A stretch of DNA of 64,000 nt from assembly GCF_900113025.1 (NCBI RefSeq), contig NZ_FONT01000002.1, forward strand, positions 273,460 through 337,459, given 5' to 3'. Positions 51,861-60,458 of the stretch are shown here, piece after piece (the first letter of the stretch is position 1; the number at the start of each line of letters is the position of its first letter). Both the position numbers and the translations under genes were made by a program. Under the pieces are notes generated by a model. It was not told the DNA's origin and made no database searches. It saw nothing but the letters and a program-made list of their open reading frames with translations. Source of the stretch: Alteribacillus iranensis. GTDB taxonomy: Bacteria; Bacillota; Bacilli; Bacillales; Marinococcaceae.

Positions 51861-53243
51861 TTACAACCTCCAATATGCAAACCCAGCATCTTCCGCTTCT
51901 TTTCTATTAAATACTCCCTTGAGATCCATTAGGACACAATCTTTTCTATCAAGAGCTATATTACGCTCAGATGTTGCAGCAACTTCATCCATTGCTTCTG
52001 AATTTGCATATCCCATTGGATCAAACATCATTTTTACATCTTCTAAACGAATAGCTTTAAATTCATCGTGTGGAACTGCAAAAATTACTGCATCTATCTC
52101 TTTGATATCTTCCACTTTACAAGGATTGATTCTATATTCACGCCATAGATCTTCTTTTTCTGCAATAGGATCTACTACTTTAACCTCTACTCCGTACTCT
52201 TCTAATTCTTTGATGACATCGACTACTTTTGTATTGCGTACGTCAGGAGTATTCTCTTTGAACGTAATACCAAATATAGCTACTTTTGCACCGTTTATTT
52301 GTTTATTTACCTTAATCATCTTCTTTATTGTGCTTTCAGCTATATATTTGCCCATATCATCATTAATTTTTCTTCCTGAAAGAATGATCTGGGAGTGATA
52401 ACCGATCTGCTCTGCTTTATATGTAAGGTAATATGGATCTACCCCTATGCAGTGGCCACCAACTAGTCCAGGCGAGAAATTAAGAAAGTTCCATTTTGTT
52501 CCTGCGGCCTCAAGAACTGCTTTTGTGTCAATTCCCATTTTATTAAAAATAATTGATAGCTCGTTCATAAAAGCAATATTGATATCCCGTTGTGAATTTT
52601 CTATAACTTTGGCAGCTTCAGCTACTTTAATACTATCGGCTTTATGCACACCCGCTTCAACAACTAATTCATATACTTTAGCAACAGTATCTAAGGTTTC
52701 TTCATCTTGACCAGCTACAACTTTTATAATAGTCTCTAATCTATGAACTTTATCACCGGGATTAATTCTTTCTGGTGAATAACCCACTTTAAAATCAATG
52801 CCACATTCTAACCCTGACTCTTTTTCTAATATAGGAACACAAATATCTTCGGTTACACCTGGATAAACTGTGGATTCAAAGACAACTATCGAACCTTTTG
52901 TTAGATTTTTACCTAAGGTACGACTAGCAGATTCCAATGGAATTAAATCAGGTGTATGATCATCATTTATAGGCGTAGGTACAGCTACAATATGAAATTT
53001 CGCTTCGCGAAGGCTTGCTTCATCTGATGTAAACTCAACAGTTGTGTTCTTAATCACTTCATTTCCTACTTCTTTTGTAGGGTCTAACCCTTTTTGATAA
53101 AGTTCAATTTTTTGTTTAATTACATCAAATCCAATAACATCAACTTTTTTAGCGAATGCTACAGCAATTGGCATACCAACATAGCCTAGTCCAACTAATG
53201 AGATTTTCTCTTCTCTGTTAACAATCTTTTCATATAGGCCCAT
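51861..53243 (-). CDS. UDP-N-acetylhexosamine 6-dehydrogenase (WbpO/TviB-like)
   Basis: This is a two-fold NAD oxidation enzyme that turns UDP-GalNAc or UDP-GlcNAc into the uronic acid. GLGYVGMP at residues 18-25 binds NAD, and the catalytic cysteine is in VGGHCIGVDPYY near residue 268. The length is 460 aa, typical of the WbpA/WbpO/TviB group. It is adjacent to a WbpP-like epimerase, so UDP-GalNAcA is the likely product. It is unrelated in subfamily to the broken UDP-glucose dehydrogenase at 44159. Confidence 0.93.
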   Translation of the reverse strand: MGLYEKIVNREEKISLVGLGYVGMPIAVAFAKKVDVIGFDVIKQKIELYQKGLDPTKEVGNEVIKNTTVEFTSDEASLREAKFHIVAVPTPINDDHTPDLIPLESASRTLGKNLTKGSIVVFESTVYPGVTEDICVPILEKESGLECGIDFKVGYSPERINPGDKVHRLETIIKVVAGQDEETLDTVAKVYELVVEAGVHKADSIKVAEAAKVIENSQRDINIAFMNELSIIFNKMGIDTKAVLEAAGTKWNFLNFSPGLVGGHCIGVDPYYLTYKAEQIGYHSQIILSGRKINDDMGKYIAESTIKKMIKVNKQINGAKVAIFGITFKENTPDVRNTKVVDVIKELEEYGVEVKVVDPIAEKEDLWREYRINPCKVEDIKEIDAVIFAVPHDEFKAIRLEDVKMMFDPMGYANSEAMDEVAATSERNIALDRKDCVLMDLKGVFNRKEAEDAGFAYWRL

Positions 53244-53244
53244 C

Positions 53245-54348
53245 TCATTTCCCCCATCCCGTTACCTTGTTAATTTCATGCATATAGGCATCGATTACAA
53301 TATTCCGATCAAATTCTTTTTCAATTTTTTTGCGTCCAGCAATACCCATCATCTTCTTTTTTACATAGGGGAGTCGAATAAATTTAATGATTGTTTCTAC
53401 TAAATCATCAGCATTTCTTACTTCAAAGCCAAAACCACTAACTCCCTCTTCAAATGTTTCTCTACATCCGGGTATTTTGGAGGCCAGTACAGGCCGTCCT
53501 GTTGATGCTGATTCCAGCAATACGTTAGACATACCCTCGTGATAGGATGGATTAATAACTGCATGACAATCCTTTATGAAACTATGAACATTATTTTGGC
53601 GGCCATGATATTTAATAATCTCATTATTCTCATATTCTTTTAACAAATTATTAAAATCATCTTCTATTCTACCTATCAGATCAAATTGTACATTAGGATA
53701 TATTTCCTTAACCTTACTAGCAGCTATAAGTAATTCATTAATGCCTTTATCTTTCATCATTCGACCAATGAAAAGAAACTTTATTACTCGATCATTGCTC
53801 GGATATTCCTCTAATGTGTGATGCAGGAGATTCACACCTGATCCAGGAATTAACTTAGTTTTTCCTATTACAATATCGTTGTTATAAAAAAATGACCTGT
53901 TATGTTCATTCTGAAAAAATACACACTTTGCTCTCTTTAAGCCAATTCTATATAGCTCTAATGATATCTTTCGAATAAAGCCTTTATTTTCTATCGAAGT
54001 CCCTACTCCAGTAACATTTGCAATATATGGAATTCGCAAAAACCTACTAACGAATCCCCCATACACGTTAGGCTTGATAGTATATGTTAATACTAAATGT
54101 GGCTTATTTTCTTTGATTATTTCGTAATAATTTAAAATCAGTTTAAAATCAGTAATGGGGTTTGCCCCACGTCTTCTAATTGGTGTTTCAATACATTTAC
54201 ATCCCACTTGTTTAAAATAAGACATTTTTTCGTGTGATGGCGCTGCAATAAGGACTTCATATCCTTCATCAAGTAATCTTTGTACCAGTTCTCTTCGAAA
54301 ACTGTAAATACCTAAAATATGATTTGCTAAAACCAAAACCTTCTTCAC
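53245..54348 (-). CDS. Glycosyltransferase family 4 (PglA/EpsD-like)
   Basis: This is a GT-B glycosyltransferase: an N-terminal VLVLANHILGIYSFRRELV Rossmann start, and C-terminal LFIGRMMKDKGINELL and NPSYHEGMSNVLLESASTG donor site. The HEGMSNVLLE pattern fits transferases that add GalNAc or a related N-acetylhexosamine second after the initiating sugar, as in PglA. The length is 367 aa. It lies between the dehydrogenase gene and the initiating transferase gene. Confidence 0.92.
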   Translation of the reverse strand: MKKVLVLANHILGIYSFRRELVQRLLDEGYEVLIAAPSHEKMSYFKQVGCKCIETPIRRRGANPITDFKLILNYYEIIKENKPHLVLTYTIKPNVYGGFVSRFLRIPYIANVTGVGTSIENKGFIRKISLELYRIGLKRAKCVFFQNEHNRSFFYNNDIVIGKTKLIPGSGVNLLHHTLEEYPSNDRVIKFLFIGRMMKDKGINELLIAASKVKEIYPNVQFDLIGRIEDDFNNLLKEYENNEIIKYHGRQNNVHSFIKDCHAVINPSYHEGMSNVLLESASTGRPVLASKIPGCRETFEEGVSGFGFEVRNADDLVETIIKFIRLPYVKKKMMGIAGRKKIEKEFDRNIVIDAYMHEINKVTGWGK

Positions 54349-54363
54349 AAGTCTATTATCCCC

Positions 54364-55002
54364 CTAAGAGTTTTCAACGTCTTTCCTTACATCCCCTGAA
54401 TGCTTACTAATACTGTCTGGTCGTGTAAATTCTACCTTCTCAGTTTTTAAAACTACTAATACAGTCTTTAAAATTATATTAATATCTCTTAAAAAAGTTA
54501 TCCGATCAACGTAATTTAAATCACATTGAATCTTTTCTTCCCAACTCAGACTATTCCGACCACTCACTTGAGCGTGACCCGTTAGACCTGGTCTAATCTC
54601 CAAACGTCTTACTTGTATAGAATTATACTTTTCCACTTGATATTGCAAGGTTGGTCTAGGTCCTACGATTGACATATCACCTTTAAATATATTAATAAGC
54701 TGCGGAAGTTCATCCATGCTAGTCTTCCTCAAGAAGTTTCCCACTTTTGTTATTCGGTCATAGTTTTCAATTGGTGTTCCATCTTCATAAAAGCTATCTT
54801 CAAATGTCAGCATTGTTCTGAACTTATAAATTTTGAATGGTGCTTTATCTTTTCCAACTCTTTTCTGCGTAAATATCACAGGCCCTCTAGTATCTACCCT
54901 GATCGCTATGGCAATAACTAAAAATATTGGAGACAAGACTAACAAAGCCAATCCACTAAAAATAATGTCCATTACTCTTTTAAGAAACTTTCTATAAATC
55001 AT
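54364..55002 (-). CDS. Initiating sugar-phosphate transferase (PglC/WcaJ-like)
   Basis: This membrane-associated enzyme transfers a sugar phosphate onto undecaprenyl phosphate to start each repeat unit. One re-entrant N-terminal hydrophobic helix (IIFSGLALLVLSPIFLVIAI) precedes the catalytic domain with KRVGKDKAPFKIYKFRTM, the catalytic Asp-Glu in TSMDELPQLINIFKGDMS, and VGPRP. With 212 aa it is of the small monotopic PglC type, lacking the multi-helix extension of WcaJ. PglC partners use UDP-diNAcBac, fitting the PglF- and PglE-like genes at 60459 and 58017. Confidence 0.94.
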   Translation of the reverse strand: MIYRKFLKRVMDIIFSGLALLVLSPIFLVIAIAIRVDTRGPVIFTQKRVGKDKAPFKIYKFRTMLTFEDSFYEDGTPIENYDRITKVGNFLRKTSMDELPQLINIFKGDMSIVGPRPTLQYQVEKYNSIQVRRLEIRPGLTGHAQVSGRNSLSWEEKIQCDLNYVDRITFLRDINIILKTVLVVLKTEKVEFTRPDSISKHSGDVRKDVENS

Positions 55003-55032
55003 TTATTCACCCTCACCAATCAATTAAATACA

Positions 55033-56274
55033 TTAATTAATTATTTCATTTAAATATTCTTTTCTAACTGCCTTAAGAAATTCTATATTTGAGATATACC
55101 GTGAATTATAATTTTTCTTTTGCTCTTCAACAATTTCATTAAAGTTCTCTGTAATAAAGTCTAATGTTTCAAGATAATCTAATCTTAAATAAAATCTTTC
55201 ATCAAAGTCAGTACCATTTAAAGCATGCCTTAACATCCCGCAATTCTTGTTATAGTAGTATCTTTTATCACCCATGACATCTTTCAAGACGCTAATGGTT
55301 GGAGTTTCTGTTCCTAATGCAACTACCAAAGCATGATACCTGGAGCTAACCACTAACTTCGCATTCCTAATTATTTCTACCGCATCTTGGATTGGAAGGT
55401 ACCCCTTCTTAGTTATATCCACATACTCATAGTTATCAAGGACTTCATTAAGATACACTCCTTGTTGCATACCACCATGCTCTAAATTAAGTGGTAGAAA
55501 GACTATTTCTAAACCATATCGTTCAAATATTTTGTTTGAAAAGTCTTTAAAGTAATTAATGTTCTCTTTAATAAAATCTAAAGGTAAGTAGGTTTCCATA
55601 ACAATATAATCTTTACTTTTAACTGATGTAGTTATTTGTTGTGCTAGGATCCTATCGTTTATTAAAAATAGGTCATCCGGAATATTTTTAATGCCGATGT
55701 CTTTCACTCCAACTTGTCTAGCCCACATTGGAGAATATAAATTATCGCGGCATCCAAAAGTTACATTACTCAATGCATTAAATAGAGTAGCAAAAAACTC
55801 GGAATCCTTTGCAAAAGGACCATAACTATTACCTGTAAACATTATTTTTTTATTTAATTGGTTGGCTACTAGTATTGGTGAAATTATTTTTATTAACCTT
55901 ACTATTCTATGAGGCATACTCCACAGACCATTAAAATAACCTCCACCATTTACTATCAAAACATCGATATCTTCTATTTTTTCTCGTAGTTCATCGTAAT
56001 TACTAATCATTGACAATATTTCAATTGGCATTAATGTATATTCATCTTTTATACAATTGCTATTTTCATTTTTGAGTTTAACCTCAACTATATTTACATT
56101 ATAATCATTTAGATAATCCTCTCTTATAGTTCTAAGGAAATCATTATCATATGAAAATAGTGTAATGTCTTTTATATCTAGGTCGTAAATGTTATTAATT
56201 AGCATTGCATAATCACCAAAATTAACATCAGCGAATGGACCGGTAATTGCAATTCTTTTAGAATTTGTATTCAT
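55033..56274 (-). CDS. Polysaccharide pyruvyl transferase family protein
   Basis: This enzyme adds a pyruvate ketal to a sugar of the polysaccharide (family PF04230). Family features are AITGPFADVNFGDYAML near the start, NGGGYFNG in the middle and the SSRYHALVVALGTETPTIS segment near residue 310. The length of 413 aa is usual. It is followed by the initiating transferase gene. Pyruvylation gives acidic, cation-binding polymers, as expected for a salt-adapted bacterium; the acceptor is unknown. Confidence 0.9.
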   Translation of the reverse strand: MNTNSKRIAITGPFADVNFGDYAMLINNIYDLDIKDITLFSYDNDFLRTIREDYLNDYNVNIVEVKLKNENSNCIKDEYTLMPIEILSMISNYDELREKIEDIDVLIVNGGGYFNGLWSMPHRIVRLIKIISPILVANQLNKKIMFTGNSYGPFAKDSEFFATLFNALSNVTFGCRDNLYSPMWARQVGVKDIGIKNIPDDLFLINDRILAQQITTSVKSKDYIVMETYLPLDFIKENINYFKDFSNKIFERYGLEIVFLPLNLEHGGMQQGVYLNEVLDNYEYVDITKKGYLPIQDAVEIIRNAKLVVSSRYHALVVALGTETPTISVLKDVMGDKRYYYNKNCGMLRHALNGTDFDERFYLRLDYLETLDFITENFNEIVEEQKKNYNSRYISNIEFLKAVRKEYLNEIIN

Positions 56275-56298
56275 AAATGATCTCCAATCATTCAGAGT

Positions 56299-56982
56299 TT
56301 ATAAATTGAGCACATCATTAATCTCTTTTAAAGTGGAAATAGTGATATTTTCTTTTACACCTTGATAATATTCACTGGTAGCATAAACGCCATTTTCCCG
56401 TTGTACCCTTATAGTTTTAATGGGGTATATTCTACTTATATAGAAGTCCTTTTTAGGATTATCCCCAACATAAATCATTTCATCATACTCAACGTCTAAC
56501 GCATGTTTCATGATTTCAAATGATTTAGGATGTGGTTTCCAATATTCTCTCCCTAGCTCATCAGTGACAATAATCTTGTCGAAATAATTGGTTGCACCAA
56601 TTACTTTAATCTTTTGATTTTGTGCATTTGAATAACCATCAGTTATGATTCCTGTTTTAACCTCTCTGTCTTTCAAGATATCTAAACATGGTAATACATC
56701 ATCAAAAAATACGATATTAGGCAAATGGTTGCGATATTCTTCTACAAGATATCCAATGTCGTTTCTTGTGTAATTAAACTCAAATATATCTAGAAGTCTA
56801 TTAAAAACATTTTGAGAGCTCTTACTTAACAATCTGAGAAGTAGTTCATATAGCGCATTTTCATCTTTGTTTAATTTTCCACTTAATATTTTCGATATAT
56901 GTTTGTAGCCACTTTTAATATATTCTTTTTCCGAAATAAGAGTATCATCTAAGTCAAATATTATTGCTTTCGTCTTCACCAT
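56299..56982 (-). CDS. HAD-superfamily hydrolase
   Basis: This is a haloacid-dehalogenase-fold phosphatase with the DxDxT/V motif I FDLDDTLISE (residues 9-18), motif II TDGYSNAQN and motif III/IV YVGDNPKKD. The 227-aa size suits subclass I. It lies four bases before the stop end of an ATP-grasp gene on the same transcript, a common pairing in surface polysaccharide clusters. It probably removes a phosphate from a sugar or small-molecule precursor; the substrate is not evident. Confidence 0.92.
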   Translation of the reverse strand: MVKTKAIIFDLDDTLISEKEYIKSGYKHISKILSGKLNKDENALYELLLRLLSKSSQNVFNRLLDIFEFNYTRNDIGYLVEEYRNHLPNIVFFDDVLPCLDILKDREVKTGIITDGYSNAQNQKIKVIGATNYFDKIIVTDELGREYWKPHPKSFEIMKHALDVEYDEMIYVGDNPKKDFYISRIYPIKTIRVQRENGVYATSEYYQGVKENITISTLKEINDVLNL

Positions 56983-56986
56983 CTAA

Positions 56987-57994
56987 CTAACTCCAAATTT
57001 TATCCAAGGTGGTATTATCAATTATTTGCATGTTTTCATCTACACAGATACTGCTATCAAATCTTAAGAACATAATATTATCCCTGTAATTTTCGTTATA
57101 TTCTAGTTTCTGCCCCATCAATATTTTAAAGAGGTTTTCACATGAATCAGCTCCACTCTGAATGCTCATGGGAGCTCCTCCTCCAAACCGGGGGTTTATT
57201 TCAATATACTTTATCCCATCTCTTGTTTTCATGAGTTGTGCGGTAATATGTCCGACGGGTTTTAGTGCTTTCATCAAACGACTTACATCTTTTATAATTT
57301 CTTGATCCTTTACAATCTTCCCTTTAGAAATCTCTCCACTCCGAGTAGCCATTCTAAGACGTGGAACAACTGTGATTACATTACTTTCAAAGTCCAGAAA
57401 GACATCGACTGTATACTCTTCACCTTCTATAAAATCTTGGATAATAGGCTTTTCTATTAAACCTCTATAAGTATCCAATTCCTTTTTATTATTCACTATA
57501 AATGTATTAATACTAGAGCTCCCGGATACGGGTTTAATAAATAATGGATACTCAACCCTACTGCTTGCTAAATCCTGATTAGAGTAAATTTTAGGTATCC
57601 CAAATCCATTAGCCTCTAAAAAGTTATGAGTATTTATTTTATCTCTACAAATTTCTATAACTCTAATATCCGAAATTAATACTTTCGCATTTGTTTCGTA
57701 TTCTATATACTTTTTATTCTCTGCAAGTAATAATAAATCTGTATCTATAGTTGGGATTATAATAGTTATGTTTTCTTCGTTACACACTTCGAGAATAGAA
57801 GTAATATAGTTAGGATCATTAATACGAGGTAATTTGTAAGTTGTATCTGCAAAATATAATGCTGGTGCCGTTTCAGAACAATCACCTGCCACAACCTTGC
57901 TATTAATATTTAATTTTTGACCTGCTTTTTTAAAAGCTTGTACTAATTCAACTCTTCTTCCGGCACTTAGGATTAGAACATTAATCTCATTCAC
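56987..57994 (-). CDS. ATP-grasp ligase (CarB/PylC-like)
   Basis: This is an ATP-dependent carboxylate-amine ligase. VLILSAGRRVELVQAFKKAG opens the preATP-grasp domain, PLFIKPVSGSSSINTF holds the ATP lysine, and YIEINPRFGGGAPMS supplies the metal-binding Asn and Glu near residue 270. The length is 335 aa. It is cotranscribed with HAD and pyruvyltransferase-type genes; homologues in polysaccharide loci may attach amino acids or acyl groups. The exact ligation is unknown. Confidence 0.9.
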   Translation of the reverse strand: MNEINVLILSAGRRVELVQAFKKAGQKLNINSKVVAGDCSETAPALYFADTTYKLPRINDPNYITSILEVCNEENITIIIPTIDTDLLLLAENKKYIEYETNAKVLISDIRVIEICRDKINTHNFLEANGFGIPKIYSNQDLASSRVEYPLFIKPVSGSSSINTFIVNNKKELDTYRGLIEKPIIQDFIEGEEYTVDVFLDFESNVITVVPRLRMATRSGEISKGKIVKDQEIIKDVSRLMKALKPVGHITAQLMKTRDGIKYIEINPRFGGGAPMSIQSGADSCENLFKILMGQKLEYNENYRDNIMFLRFDSSICVDENMQIIDNTTLDKIWS

Positions 57995-58016
57995 TTAATT
58001 ATTCATCCTTCCTATA

Positions 58017-59144
58017 TTAGCTCCACAGTTCTTTAATTTTTTCTACTACTTTTTCTAAATCTTCATCTGTCATTTTCGTATCCGAAGGTAAACACACACC
58101 CTTCTCAAACAATCTTTCCGATACATCCGTCCCAACAAAATCATATTTCTCAAAGAACGGCTGCATATGCATTGGTTTCCACACTGGCCTTGATTCAATG
58201 TTTTCTTTTTCAAGAGCCTCCATAACATCGGTTGGCCTTACCTTGCCCGTCAAAGTCATCGAACTTAACCAATAATTTGGTTCATCCCACTCATTAATAG
58301 GCATGAACTCAACACCTTCAAGAACACTAAGCTCCCTCTTATAAAACTCAAAAATGTAGTTCTTCTTAGCAATTCTTTGATCCAACACTTTAAGCTGCCC
58401 TCTACCAATCCCAGCAATAACATTACTCATACGGTAGTTGAAACCTAACTCACTGTGTTGATAGTGTCTTGCTTGATCTCTAGATTGTGTTGCCCAGAAT
58501 CTAGCCTTTGCAATTCGTTCTTCATTATTAGATACAAGCATTCCACCACCCGAAGTAGTGATGATTTTGTTCCCATTAAAAGAGAAGATGCCGTAATCGC
58601 CAAATGTTCCAGTATGCTTACCTTTATAGTAAGTTCCTAAACTTTCAGCAGCATCTTCTATTAATACGACGTTATGTTTCTTACAAAGTTCTATTATTCT
58701 ATCCATATCAGCAGATAGACCATAAAGATGAACAACAATAACAGCCTTCACTTCCGGATATTTCTCGAAGGCTTCTTTTAATGCTTTAGGACACATATTC
58801 CACGTTTCATAGTCACTATCAATAAATACCGGGACTGCATTTTGATAGATAATTGGATTAGCTGTAGCTGAGAATGTAAGTGTTGGACAGAATACAATGT
58901 CCCCTTCTCCGACTCCTGCTGCTTTAAGAGCCAAATGAATAGCAGATGTTCCTGAAGACAGTGCTGCTGCAGCTTTAGAACCAACCTTCTCAGCAAGCTC
59001 TCTTTCAAATCCATTCACGTTTTCTCCAAGAGGGGCAATCCAATTTGTATCAAAAGCTTCCTTTACATATTCCATTTCATAACCTTCATCACTCATATGA
59101 GGTGATGAAAGAAATATTCTTTCGTTCACTTTTGTTGAATCCAT
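58017..59144 (-). CDS. DegT/DnrJ/EryC1/StrS aminotransferase (PglE/EpsN-like)
   Basis: This PLP-dependent sugar aminotransferase acts on nucleotide-linked 4-keto sugars. PLP lysine is in FSFNGNKIITTSGGGML, and VVHLYGLSADMD and EDAAESLGTYYKG are the family's cofactor site. The length is 375 aa. The start MDSTKVNERIFLSSPHMS resembles PglE/EpsN proteins, which convert UDP-4-keto-6-deoxy-GlcNAc to the 4-amino sugar; the PglF-like dehydratase at 60459 would supply the keto sugar. It is the first gene of the long minus-strand polysaccharide transcript. Confidence 0.93.
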   Translation of the reverse strand: MDSTKVNERIFLSSPHMSDEGYEMEYVKEAFDTNWIAPLGENVNGFERELAEKVGSKAAAALSSGTSAIHLALKAAGVGEGDIVFCPTLTFSATANPIIYQNAVPVFIDSDYETWNMCPKALKEAFEKYPEVKAVIVVHLYGLSADMDRIIELCKKHNVVLIEDAAESLGTYYKGKHTGTFGDYGIFSFNGNKIITTSGGGMLVSNNEERIAKARFWATQSRDQARHYQHSELGFNYRMSNVIAGIGRGQLKVLDQRIAKKNYIFEFYKRELSVLEGVEFMPINEWDEPNYWLSSMTLTGKVRPTDVMEALEKENIESRPVWKPMHMQPFFEKYDFVGTDVSERLFEKGVCLPSDTKMTDEDLEKVVEKIKELWS

Positions 59145-59290
59145 CTATAAGTCTTCCTTCCTCTATTGGGTTAAGTCACTTTTTAGTAGATTAGGACTTC
59201 GCCGGAAGCTTAATTCCAACCAACTACTAACCTACTAAATTTTATCTACTTCAGATAGCCATCTCGTAAAATTCGACCAATTTATCAAGC

Positions 59291-59340
59291 AAAAAACGCC
59301 CTCTTAAAGCAGTCTATTGCTGCTCTAAGAGGGCTATTTT
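59291..59340 (-). terminator. Terminator of galU
   Basis: GCCCTCTTAAAGCAG (59298-59312) pairs with CTGCTCTAAGAGGGC (59320-59334) with one mismatch. The flank is A-rich on the left (59291-59296) and T-rich on the right, so it may also work in the other direction. It lies after the galU stop codon and before the polysaccharide operon. Confidence 0.92.
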
Positions 59341-59353
59341 CTTGTTGTTGACG

Positions 59354-60241
59354 TTATTTTTCTACTAGTTCTGATCCGATGACTTCTTGCAGATAGTGTT
59401 TCACGTCTTCTCTCAAGTCGTCTCGTTTTAATGCGAAATCAATGGTTGCTTTAACAAACCCGAATTTGTCGCCAGTGTCGTAGCGTTGTCCGCTGAATTC
59501 ACACGCAAGAACAGGTTGTTGTTGGTTCAGTTGTTTAATCGCGTCGGTGAGCTGTATTTCATTTCCGTCTCCTGGTGGTAGTGTTTCTAAAATGTCGAAG
59601 ATCTCTGGTCGTAGCACATAACGCCCCATCGCTGCATAGTTCGATGGGGCATCTGCATATGGTGGCTTTTCCACGAGATTCTCTACATGAATAACACCGT
59701 CTTGGATAGGATTCCCTTTTGGAGCTACTATCCCATATTTTGAAACATCTTCATCGGGTACTTGTTGCACACCAACAACAGATGACGAATACCGTTCGTA
59801 TACGTCAATGAGCTGACGGAGACATGGCGTTTCTGATTTAACAATATCGTCTCCCAATAGAACGGCGAATGGTTCATTGCCAATAAAGCGGCTTGCACAA
59901 TGAATGGCATGCCCAAGTCCTTTCGGTTCTTTTTGACGTATGTAATGAATATTCGCAAGGGATGAAATGCGCTGAATCTCGTCAAGCATCTCTATCTTCT
60001 GTTTCTTGAGTAATGTTTCTTCCAATTCGTATGATTTATCAAAATGGTCTTCGATCGCACGTTTCCCTCGTCCGGAAACGATAATAATGTCTTCAATACC
60101 AGATGCAATCGCTTCTTCCACAATATACTGAATCGTTGGCTTATCAACAATAGGCAGCATCTCCTTCGGCTGCGCTTTCGTCGCCGGCAAAAAACGAGTC
60201 CCCAAACCCGCCGCCGGAATAATCGCCTTCCTAACCCTCAT
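59354..60241 (-). CDS. galU: UTP--glucose-1-phosphate uridylyltransferase
   Basis: This enzyme makes UDP-glucose from UTP and glucose-1-phosphate. The N-terminal [28 protein letters not shown] (the signature is [12 protein letters not shown]) and [10 protein letters not shown] and YDTGDKFGF blocks are complete. I start at ATG 60241 (MRVRKAI); the frame opens at 60256. The length of 295 aa is usual. It has its own terminator and so is a separate transcription unit between the two polysaccharide operons. UDP-glucose can feed this cluster and other envelope polymers. Confidence 0.96.
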   Translation of the reverse strand: MRVRKAIIPAAGLGTRFLPATKAQPKEMLPIVDKPTIQYIVEEAIASGIEDIIIVSGRGKRAIEDHFDKSYELEETLLKKQKIEMLDEIQRISSLANIHYIRQKEPKGLGHAIHCASRFIGNEPFAVLLGDDIVKSETPCLRQLIDVYERYSSSVVGVQQVPDEDVSKYGIVAPKGNPIQDGVIHVENLVEKPPYADAPSNYAAMGRYVLRPEIFDILETLPPGDGNEIQLTDAIKQLNQQQPVLACEFSGQRYDTGDKFGFVKATIDFALKRDDLREDVKHYLQEVIGSELVEK

Positions 60242-60324
60242 ATCCAAAACCCCCAAACCTACCTGTAGTCTTTATCTTTGTAAGCTTATTATCGAAAAGA
60301 GTGAACTAGTGATCACAGTTACAC

Positions 60325-60442
60325 GAAGCGAAAGGAGGTTGACTCCTGCGGGAACAGCGCGAGCCGAAAATCCCGCAAGCAGTGACTTTCTGCCGAGGAA
60401 GTTGAGGCCGTGCCCGCGGAAAGCAACCCGCCTGTAGCGACT
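60325..60442. repeat. Bacillaceae-type dispersed repeat, well-preserved copy
   Basis: The blocks GACTCCTGCGGGAACAGCG, GAGCCGAAAATCCCGC, GCCGAGGAAG, GAGGCCGTGCCCGCGGAAAGC and CCGCCTGTAGCG (the longest run here is quoted only in part) occur in the standard order of this dispersed repeat family. It lies between galU and the capD-like gene. A decayed copy is at 16724-16854. Confidence 0.8.
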
Positions 60443-60458
60443 TGTATGTAGTCCCTAC

